From the NCBI GenBank assembly GCA_029555885.1, contig JAKPQT010000201.1:1-17197 (forward strand): DNA of 17,197 nt, written 5' to 3'. Below the pieces are notes generated by a model, which made no database searches, was not told where the DNA came from, and saw nothing but the letters and a program-made list of their open reading frames with translations. The DNA is from Chloroflexota bacterium. Its GTDB lineage: Bacteria; Chloroflexota; Anaerolineae; CG2-30-64-16. Position 1 is the first letter of the stretch, and each line of letters begins with the position of its first letter. Positions 7,718 through 12,961 of the stretch are shown here, in pieces. The position numbers and the translations under genes are program-made.

Positions 7718-7794
7718 GGTGCAGGGTGGCAGGTTGGCTGGCAGGGCCCACGCGAAGAACTTGTAGCTTTGAGCCTTGTGCCGAAGAAGAAAGC

Positions 7795-7815
7795 GGGCGG
7801 CCCTTGCGGCCGCCC
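7795..7815 (-). terminator. Intrinsic terminator for the phytanoyl-dioxygenase-type gene, possibly bidirectional
   Basis: GGGCGGCC (7795-7802) and GGCCGCCC (7808-7815) form an 8-bp GC stem with a five-base loop. On the minus strand it is followed by GCTTTCTTCTTC, a T-rich tract, 33 bases after the stop of the dioxygenase-type gene. It may also stop plus-strand transcription coming from the secreted-protein gene. Confidence 0.65.
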
Positions 7816-7847
7816 CTAAAGGTTTAATCAGGCGCTGCGAGTGCTAC

Positions 7848-8645
7848 CTACCGCCCCGCCGACCAGATGAGCGGGAAGTGGTCGCCCACGACCGGCGCGC
7901 CATCGGACACCGAGATGAACGGCTTCATCGGATGGTTGCCGCTGGCGTCGTAGACAGTTTCCTCGGTCATGAAGTGCAGCGCAATGGCGCGGCGCGGGCG
8001 ATTGCTCGTGTTCGAGCCGGAGCCGTGCCAGGTCAGTGAGTGGTGGAAGTGGACGTGCCCTTTCTTCACCGGCGTCGTGACCACGTACACCGGATGGCCC
8101 TCGAACTCGTCGGGGAGGGGTGCGCCGTCAGGCACGGAACGCAGGAAGGCATCGCGATCGCCCCACTTGTGCGAGCCGGGGACCATGTACATGCAGCCGT
8201 TGTCCAGGTCTGCATCATCCAGCGCGACCCAAGCGGTAATCTGCGCGGTCTTGGGCTGCAAGGTGGGCCAGGCCGGCGAGTCCTGGTGCCAGTGGAGCCG
8301 GCCGCCGTGAGCCTGGGGCTTGTACTGAATCTGGTCGTGCCAGATGCGCAGCTCGCGCGCGCCGGTCAGTTGGGCGGCCATCTCCGCGATCCGCGGGTTA
8401 GTGATCAACTGGCGGAAGGCCGGGCTGGCCTCGTAGATGTTGACGATCTGCCAGATCGGCCGGTTGTCATCGTTGGTCAGATTGCGCAGGAGCACGGGCT
8501 GCTGCACCTGGGGGTTGTTCCGGTCGTCGATAACTCGCAGCGTCTCCGCGCGCAGCACCTCGACGGTCTCATCATCCAACACCGGGCCGCCGTTGACGAA
8601 TCCGTTGCGGCGATACAGTTCCATCTGTAGTTCTGATAGGCTCAC
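7848..8645 (-). CDS. Phytanoyl-CoA dioxygenase (PhyH) family Fe(II)/2-oxoglutarate oxygenase
   Basis: With the start used here the protein has 265 residues. It shows the PhyH layout: an N-terminal ELYRRNGFV segment, RLHWHQDSP with the HxD iron ligands H120 and D122, DNGCMYMVPGSHK (148-160), KKGHVHFHHSLTWHGSGSNTS with the distal iron ligand H207, and the 2-oxoglutarate-binding Arg in NRPRR (R218 or R219). All metal and cosubstrate ligands are present, so it should be active. Bacterial PhyH proteins hydroxylate varied small molecules and the substrate here is unknown. The frame is open to a GTG at 8690, but GTG at 8645 is preferred because GGGAGAGGGA lies directly upstream; an in-frame ATG at 8624 is a lesser choice. 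It has its own promoter and terminator, so it is a single-gene unit. Confidence 0.9.
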   Translation of the reverse strand: MSLSELQMELYRRNGFVNGGPVLDDETVEVLRAETLRVIDDRNNPQVQQPVLLRNLTNDDNRPIWQIVNIYEASPAFRQLITNPRIAEMAAQLTGARELRIWHDQIQYKPQAHGGRLHWHQDSPAWPTLQPKTAQITAWVALDDADLDNGCMYMVPGSHKWGDRDAFLRSVPDGAPLPDEFEGHPVYVVTTPVKKGHVHFHHSLTWHGSGSNTSNRPRRAIALHFMTEETVYDASGNHPMKPFISVSDGAPVVGDHFPLIWSAGR

Positions 8646-8719
8646 AGTTCCCTCTCCCATCACGGTGATGTCAGGATAGTACGCTTGCACGCCGCAGCAT
8701 GGGGCTGGCGCAGGGAGAG

Positions 8720-8748
8720 AGTATAAAATGGCCCCCGCTCGGCGTCAA
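8720..8748 (-). promoter_or_regulatory. Sigma-70-type promoter for the PhyH-family gene
   Basis: On the minus strand TTGACG (8748-8743) and TATACT (8725-8720) are separated by exactly 17 bases; each box matches the consensus at five of six positions. Transcription would begin near 8713, leaving a leader of about 68 bases before the chosen GTG at 8645. Confidence 0.7.
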
Positions 8749-8825
8749 ATCGCAAGCATCATTCTATCGTCATACAAATCGAGAGACGGTGAGATGCAAT
8801 CCATCTGCAAGGGCTTTTTGTGTAT

Positions 8826-8872
8826 TTTAGGGGGTATGATGGGCGGCTCAGCCGCCCATCATACCCCCTAAA
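8826..8872. repeat. Perfect 22-bp hairpin with a three-base loop
   Basis: Bases 8826-8847 are the exact reverse complement of 8851-8872, with TCA as the loop; the arm contains AGGGGGTATGATGGGCGGC. It lies 38 bases after the DUF1080 gene stop in the direction of that gene. However, the minus-strand sequence beyond the stem is A-rich (ATACACAAAAAGCCC), not T-rich. The plus-strand side has a TTTTT a few bases on, but no plus-strand gene is upstream. The rest of the 265-base gap holds the PhyH promoter and nothing else that I recognise. Confidence 0.85.
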
Positions 8873-8910
8873 GAGGATTTTTCTGCCTGAGCACGAATAA
8901 GGTCAGGGCA

Positions 8911-9642
8911 TCACAGAGAGCGCATCCAGATATTGCGGAAGCGGATCGGGTTGCCGTGATCCTGCAACTCCAGCGGACCCTCCGCCGGATGCGGGGTGTT
9001 ATAGTTCGCCACAATCCTGTGGTTAGTCGGGCCCTGGGCCGCCTGGCAGTGCTGCACCAGGACGTTGTTGAGGAACACCGTCAGGCGTGCAGGCTGGATG
9101 AGCTTGCCTTCAGCGTCCCAGCGGGGCGCAAGGAAGACGATATCGTAGGTCTGCCACTCGCCGGGCCGGCGGCAGGCGTTCGCCAGGGGCGGGAACTGGC
9201 CGTAGATGGCCCCACAGGTGCCGTCGGCATAGGTGTAATTGTCGTAGTTGTCGAGCAACTGCACCTCGTACAGGCCCAGGAAGAAGACACCGCTATTGCC
9301 GCGGCCCTGACCCTGGCCGACGATCTCGGTGGGGGTGGCAAACTCGAGGTGCAACTGGCAATCACCGAAATGGGCGCGCGTGCGGATGTTGCCTGTCCCG
9401 CGCACTACCTCCATGTAGCCGTTCTCGACCTTCCAGCCGGCAGCCTCGCCCGTCTTTGCGCTGACCCAGGCCGAGGCATCAGTGCCATCGAACAGCACGG
9501 TTGCATCCGAGGGCGGTCCGCCCGCGTCACCCGGCGTCACCACCGGCGGCTGCGGACGATAGGGGTCGTGTACGTGCCACTCCGAACCGGGGACGAGGGG
9601 GGTGTCAGTGTAGCCATCCACGGCTACCCGCTTGAGCTCCAT
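8911..9642 (-). CDS. DUF1080 (3-keto-disaccharide hydrolase/LamG-like) domain protein
   Basis: The 243-residue protein carries one DUF1080 (PF06439) domain from about residue 46 to the end. Its hallmarks are VLFDGTDASAWVS (49-61), WKVENGYMEVVRGTGNIRTRAHFGDCQLHLEF (70-101), GRGNSGVFFLGLYEVQLLDNY (113-133), GAIYGQFPPLANACRRPGEWQTYDIVF, an LTVFLNNVLVQ strand and a final LQDHGNPIRFRNIWMR. Some members hydrolyse 3-keto-glycosides; the fold is a concanavalin-like jelly roll. There is no signal peptide, although many relatives are exported. The ATG at 9642 has a perfect AGGAGG seven bases upstream, so expression may be strong. It lies upstream of the PhyH-family gene on the same strand, but each has its own promoter. 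Confidence 0.88.
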   Translation of the reverse strand: MELKRVAVDGYTDTPLVPGSEWHVHDPYRPQPPVVTPGDAGGPPSDATVLFDGTDASAWVSAKTGEAAGWKVENGYMEVVRGTGNIRTRAHFGDCQLHLEFATPTEIVGQGQGRGNSGVFFLGLYEVQLLDNYDNYTYADGTCGAIYGQFPPLANACRRPGEWQTYDIVFLAPRWDAEGKLIQPARLTVFLNNVLVQHCQAAQGPTNHRIVANYNTPHPAEGPLELQDHGNPIRFRNIWMRSL

Positions 9643-9691
9643 GATTCTGCCTCCTGAGGGAAATGATGGAAAAAAACCTTTTTGCCCAGTC

Positions 9692-9720
9692 AGTATACTC
9701 CGATTGTCCGTGAATGCCTA
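9692..9720 (-). promoter_or_regulatory. Promoter candidate for the DUF1080 gene
   Basis: On the minus strand TAGGCA (9720-9715) and TATACT (9697-9692) are 17 bases apart, placing the transcript start near 9685 and leaving a leader of about 43 bases before the ATG at 9642, which also has an ideal ribosome-binding site. Confidence 0.5.
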
Positions 9721-9830
9721 GTTTCGATTGCCAGGAATGTGACGCCATTTGAAGATTGAAGTCGAGGCTTCAGCCGGTTAGGTTGCCTGTGTGCGTCTAC
9801 GCCCAATGCGGCTGGAGCCTTGCCCCCAGG

Positions 9831-10014
9831 CACATTGGGAGTTCCTGGTGTGGCCGTGTGGCCCAGGAATTCCAAATGTAAGTTGCCAGGCATCCTGAGC
9901 GGAGGGCGTTGCGGAGCAACGCACGCAGTCGCAGGATAGCCACTGTGCAGGCATGCTGAGCAGAGCGCAGCATGCCTGCATTCTCGCGCACATTTGGAGT
10001 TCCTGGTGTGGCCG
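9831..10014. repeat. Repeat cluster in a 475-bp gene-free stretch
   Basis: A 26-base sequence (9831-9856, ending GGAGTTCCTGGTGTGGCCG) recurs at 9989-10014 with one mismatch. An inverted partial copy lies at 9864-9879 (CAGGAATTCCAAATGT), and a shorter third direct remnant (GCGCACGTTTGGA) starts near 10031. Between the two full copies are GCGTTGC-GGA-GCAACGC (9906-9922) and a CATCCTGAGCGGAG-type motif. The gap between the DUF1080 and desaturase starts (9643-10118) otherwise contains only two promoters; the short open frames in it are not protein-like. Confidence 0.65.
9946..9980. repeat. 13-bp perfect inverted repeat inside the repeat cluster
   Basis: TGCAGGCATGCTG (9946-9958) and CAGCATGCCTGCA (9968-9980) pair perfectly around AGCAGAGCG. 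The CATGCTGAGC-AGAGCG-CAGCATG wording resembles a palindromic repeat I know to be dispersed in several bacterial phyla. Confidence 0.65.
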
Positions 10015-10021
10015 CATTGCC

Positions 10022-10050
10022 TTGACACAGGCGCACGTTTGGACTATGCT
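10022..10050 (+). promoter_or_regulatory. Near-consensus promoter for the desaturase-cupin pair
   Basis: TTGACA (10022-10027) is a perfect -35 box, followed after 17 bases by TATGCT (10045-10050). Transcription would begin near 10057, about 60 bases before the desaturase ATG. It lies directly after the second 26-base repeat copy, so the repeat could influence it. Confidence 0.75.
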
Positions 10051-10118
10051 TGTCCCGTAATTTTTTGCTGATTGTATGCTTGCCTGTCAGACCAGACCTG
10101 GGTGCGGAGGGCACGAAT

Positions 10119-11132
10119 ATGGATGCTGAAGCGAAGAAGTCGAAGATTGCGTGGTATCGCTCACCGGTGGACCGGCAGACGCTCGCCCGGCTGAACCAGC
10201 GGAGCGACCTCAAGGGCTTCGCGCAGACGTTGGGCCACCTTGGGCTGCTCGTGCTCACGGGTGCGGCCGCGTGGTATGCCGCAGAGCATCTCCCCTTGCC
10301 GGTGACGCTGTTGCTCTTGTTCGTCCACGGTACGTTCTACGCCTTCCTGCTCAATGGATTTCACGAGCTGTGTCACGCGTCGGTGTTCAAGACCAAATCG
10401 CTGAACACGGCCTTCCTCTACATCATCAGCTTCCTCGGCCAGTTCAACCCGGTGCTGTTCTGGGCGAGCCACCAGGAGCACCACAAATACACGCTGCACC
10501 CGCCGGACGATCTCGAGGTCGTCCTGCCGGTCGAGCTGACCCTGGCGAGTTTTCTCAAGAGCGCAGTCGTCAACCCGTGGGGCTTTGTGGGCCGCTGGAA
10601 GGGTGTCATCCGCTTGAGCCTGGGCAAACTCGAAGGCGAATGGGAGCACGCCCTGTTCCCCGAAACCGCGGTTGAAGCTCGCAAGCGGCTGTTCAACTGG
10701 GCGCGCATCCTGCTGGTCGGCCATCTGCTGCTGACGGTCGTCTCGCTGCTGTTGGGCTGGTACATGCTGCCAGTGCTGATTACGCTGGCGCCGTTCTACG
10801 GCGGTTGGCTGCTTTACCTGTGCAACAACACGCAGCATGTGGGGCTGCAGGACAACGTGCCCGACTACCGGCTGTGCTGCCGGACCATCATCTTGAATCC
10901 GTTCCTGCGCTTCGTCTACTGGCACATGAACTTCCACACCGAGCATCATATGTACGCGGCCGTGCCGTGCTACAACTTGGGCAAGCTGCACCAGGCCATC
11001 AAGCCGGACCTGCCGCACTGCCCGGTCGGGCTGGTCGAGACATGGCAGGGCATCATCGCCATCCTGCGCAAGCAGAAGGTCGATCCGGCCTACGAGTATG
11101 TGCCGGACCTGCCCGCGCAGGCAGGCGTTTAA
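10119..11132 (+). CDS. Membrane fatty acid desaturase-family di-iron protein
   Basis: The 337-residue integral membrane protein has the three histidine boxes of the desaturase superfamily: HELCH (82-86), HQEHH (118-122) and HTEHH (273-277), plus the extra His in NNTQHVG (H240). Hydrophobic hairpins lie before box 1, between boxes 1 and 2, and at about residues 198-235. The region RTIILNPFLRFVYWHMNFHTEHHMY is typical of bacterial acyl-lipid and related desaturases, which use two irons and O2 to insert a double bond or hydroxyl group. The substrate cannot be told: fatty acids are likeliest, but carotenoid-type or small-molecule substrates occur. The frame opens earlier, but the ATG at 10119 has GGAGG eight bases upstream. 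A cupin gene follows after 43 bases, probably on the same transcript. Confidence 0.9.
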   Translation: MDAEAKKSKIAWYRSPVDRQTLARLNQRSDLKGFAQTLGHLGLLVLTGAAAWYAAEHLPLPVTLLLLFVHGTFYAFLLNGFHELCHASVFKTKSLNTAFLYIISFLGQFNPVLFWASHQEHHKYTLHPPDDLEVVLPVELTLASFLKSAVVNPWGFVGRWKGVIRLSLGKLEGEWEHALFPETAVEARKRLFNWARILLVGHLLLTVVSLLLGWYMLPVLITLAPFYGGWLLYLCNNTQHVGLQDNVPDYRLCCRTIILNPFLRFVYWHMNFHTEHHMYAAVPCYNLGKLHQAIKPDLPHCPVGLVETWQGIIAILRKQKVDPAYEYVPDLPAQAGV

Positions 11133-11175
11133 GTCTGACCACGCGGATGGCGACACTTTACCAGGAGATGCGCTG

Positions 11176-11643
11176 ATGACGACCACTTCCGCCGCAGCGT
11201 TCGTCCCCGCGGGCCAGGACATCTACGGCCAGCGCTGGGGCCTGGGCGTCAGCACGATGGCGTTCAAGGTTGCCGGACAGGGCGAGCAGGGCCTGTTCGT
11301 GCTGGAGAATACCTTCCATGCGCAGGGCGGCCCCGCCCGCCATCTGCACTACGCGCAGGACGAATGGTTCTATGTGCTCGAGGGTGAGTTCATCGTCGAG
11401 GTCGGCGGGGAGCAGTTCCGCCTGCGTCCGGGCGACTCGGTGCTTGCTCCGCGCCGCGTGCCCCATGCGCCCGCCCATGTGGGCGATGCCGTGGGGCGTC
11501 TGCTGGTAACCTTCTCGCCTGCAGGCCAGATGGAGGCCTTCTTCCGGCTGGTGACGCCGGAGAACCGGATGCCCGTGCCAGACCCCGCGCTGTGGCGCGC
11601 CTACGGCATGGAGGTCACGGGGCCGCCGATCGAGATTCCCTGA
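11176..11643 (+). CDS. Single-domain cupin (possible metal-dependent enzyme or binding protein)
   Basis: The 155-residue protein is one cupin beta-barrel. The first cupin motif is GGPARHLHYAQDEWFYVLEGEF (51-72), giving metal ligands H56, H58 and E63, and the second is RPGDSVLAPRRVPHAPAHVG (84-103), with the fourth ligand H97. All four ligands are present, so a bound Fe, Mn or other metal is expected. Small cupins of this type act as dioxygenases, isomerases or sensors, and nothing here fixes the reaction. The ATG at 11176 has AGGAG eight bases upstream. It follows the desaturase gene after 43 bases without a terminator, so a shared transcript, and perhaps action on the same compound, is plausible. 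Confidence 0.85.
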   Translation: MTTTSAAAFVPAGQDIYGQRWGLGVSTMAFKVAGQGEQGLFVLENTFHAQGGPARHLHYAQDEWFYVLEGEFIVEVGGEQFRLRPGDSVLAPRRVPHAPAHVGDAVGRLLVTFSPAGQMEAFFRLVTPENRMPVPDPALWRAYGMEVTGPPIEIP

Positions 11644-11810
11644 TATGGTGAAGCCCCCTGAAGTGAGTTGCCCCCTGACGTGCTCCGATTATACCACCGC
11701 TCATCGGGGCCAAGTTGCCTGTGTTACAGAGCCGGTTTCTGTGGGCCTGCTGACGGACGCGAGACCTTATGGTACGAGGTAGCTCTGAATACTTACATTT
11801 TCCGCCCAAG

Positions 11811-11839
11811 TTGGGGAACGGCCGATTGCGTGCTATACT
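11811..11839 (+). promoter_or_regulatory. Promoter of the hyp operon
   Basis: TTGGGG (11811-11816), a 17-base spacer and TATACT (11834-11839) lie just ahead of hypA. Transcription would start near 11846, leaving a leader of about 24 bases that just contains the GGAG of hypA. I see no obvious operator. The rest of the 226-base gap after the cupin gene shows only a short direct repeat of CCCCCTGA (from about 11655). Confidence 0.65.
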
Positions 11840-11869
11840 TGTCTGTCAGATTACCTTTTGGAGCCTTTT

Positions 11870-12232
11870 TTGCACGAGTTATCCATCACCCAGGGCATCC
11901 TCGACATTGCGCTGGCCGCGGCGCGGGATGCGAACCTTGCCCGCGTGACAGCCGTCCATCTCGTCGTCGGCGACCTGAGCAGTATCGTAGATGACTCGGT
12001 GCAGTTCTACTTCGACCTGTTGAGCAAGGGCACCGCTGCGGAAGGGGCCAGCCTGACCTTCGAGCGGCGGCCCGCGATCCTGACCTGCGCGGCGTGCAGC
12101 CATACCTTCACGGTCCGCCCACCGCTGCCGCCGGCCTGTCCGGCCTGTGGAGCTGCGCGGCTGCGCGTGACCGGCGGCCGCGAGTTGCGCGTCGAGAGCA
12201 TCGAGGCGGACGGGCAAGGACAGACAGATTGA
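11870..12232 (+). CDS. hypA: Hydrogenase nickel-insertion zinc protein HypA
   Basis: HypA works with HypB to load nickel into the large subunit of [NiFe] hydrogenases. The start used here is TTG at 11870, giving a 120-residue protein that begins MHELSITQ as nearly all HypA proteins do; His2 is the nickel ligand and must be near the N-terminus. GGAG (11860-11863) lies six bases upstream. An in-frame TTG at 11858 would add four residues (MEPF) ahead of that His and lacks a ribosome-binding site. The structural zinc site is complete: C73-x2-C76 and C90-x2-C93, at the classical positions. The 3' end overlaps hypB by four bases. Confidence 0.95.
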   Translation: MHELSITQGILDIALAAARDANLARVTAVHLVVGDLSSIVDDSVQFYFDLLSKGTAAEGASLTFERRPAILTCAACSHTFTVRPPLPPACPACGAARLRVTGGRELRVESIEADGQGQTD

Positions 12233-12885
12233 AAATCGACATCACCAAGCGCATTCTAAGCGCGAACGACGAGGTCGCGGTCGAGAATCGCGCCTTTTTC
12301 GATAGCCACGGCATTCTCGCCGTCAATATCATGGCCTCCCCGGGCGCAGGCAAGACCAGCCTTATCCTGGCGACTGCGCCGCGCTTGCCGGCTGATCTGC
12401 GCCCCGCGGTCATCGAGGGCGACCTTGCGTCGAGCATCGACACGGATACCCTGCTTGCGAGCGGCATCCCCGCAGTCCAGATCAACACCGGCGGCAACTG
12501 TCACCTGGACGCGCCGATGGTGCGTGCCGCGCTGCCGCGGCTGCCTCTGGATATGACCTCTCTGCTGTTCATCGAGAACGTCGGCAACCTCGTCTGCCCG
12601 GCGGAGTTCGACCTGGGCGCGCAGGCCGCAGTCGTCGTCGCCAGCGTGCCGGAAGGGCATGACAAGCCGTACAAGTACCCTGGCATGTTCGCGTCCGCGG
12701 ACGCGGTGCTGCTCAACAAGGCGGACCTTATCGCCTACTTCGACTTCGACGTGGCGTATTTCCGCCGCGGGCTGGACATGGTCAACCCCGACGCGCCGCT
12801 GTTTGTCGTCTCCTGTCGCACCGGCGACGGGCTGGACGCGTGGGTGGCGTGGCTTGCGCGTACGAAGTTGCAGGTTGAAAGTTGA
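12229..12885 (+). CDS. hypB: Hydrogenase nickel-incorporation GTPase HypB
   Basis: The 218-residue GTPase starts at TTG 12229, overlapping the hypA stop (TTGA), with AAGGA eight bases upstream. It has the P-loop SPGAGKTS (37-44), EGDLASSIDTD (63-73), the metal site GGNCHLDA (C91, H92) with partner C123 in NLVCPAEFD, ENVGN, and the guanine motif NKAD (163-166). It lacks the N-terminal CxxCGC nickel motif of E. coli HypB and any His-rich tract, as is common in many phyla, so nickel storage is unlikely. Its last codons (KLQVES) are encoded by a seven-base tandem repeat that runs on past the stop. It hydrolyses GTP during nickel transfer from HypA. Confidence 0.95.
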   Translation: MKIDITKRILSANDEVAVENRAFFDSHGILAVNIMASPGAGKTSLILATAPRLPADLRPAVIEGDLASSIDTDTLLASGIPAVQINTGGNCHLDAPMVRAALPRLPLDMTSLLFIENVGNLVCPAEFDLGAQAAVVVASVPEGHDKPYKYPGMFASADAVLLNKADLIAYFDFDVAYFRRGLDMVNPDAPLFVVSCRTGDGLDAWVAWLARTKLQVES

Positions 12886-12954
12886 GAGTTCAGAGGACAC
12901 AGGCTCATTGGACGGAGTGAACGAGCAACCTGTAACCCTGCAATCTGAAACCAG
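12867..12954. repeat. Two opposed heptanucleotide tracts at the hypB/hypF junction
   Basis: The first tract reads GTTGCAG-GTTGAAA-GTTGAGA-GTTCAGA (12867-12894), spanning the hypB stop. The second, in the opposite sense, reads CAACCTG-TAACCCTG-CAATCTG-AAACCAG (12926-12954). CAGGTTG at 12871-12877 is the exact complement of CAACCTG at 12926-12932, so the spacer could fold. The unit is the same, allowing C/T changes, as the tract at 16741-16775. Confidence 0.65.
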
Positions 12955-12961
12955 CGACCGT

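Noticed and set aside
9831..10014. Possible CRISPR-like array
   Set aside because: Only two direct copies spaced by about 130 bases plus an inverted piece; no regular spacers and no cas genes.
9690..10258. Short minus-strand open frames between the DUF1080 and desaturase genes
   Set aside because: They run through direct and inverted repeats and the desaturase promoter, give Cys/Arg/His-rich nonsense and have no ribosome-binding site.
10161..11222. Minus-strand open frame of 353 codons opposite the desaturase
   Set aside because: Gln/Arg/Asp-rich shadow translation; all three histidine boxes are on the plus strand.
12659..12961. N-terminal extension of HypF overlapping hypB
   Set aside because: The open frame upstream is the +1 shadow of hypB (Arg/Ser/Thr-rich); HypF homology begins at MRLRVEIHG, so only the short extension from TTG 12908 remains a realistic alternative.
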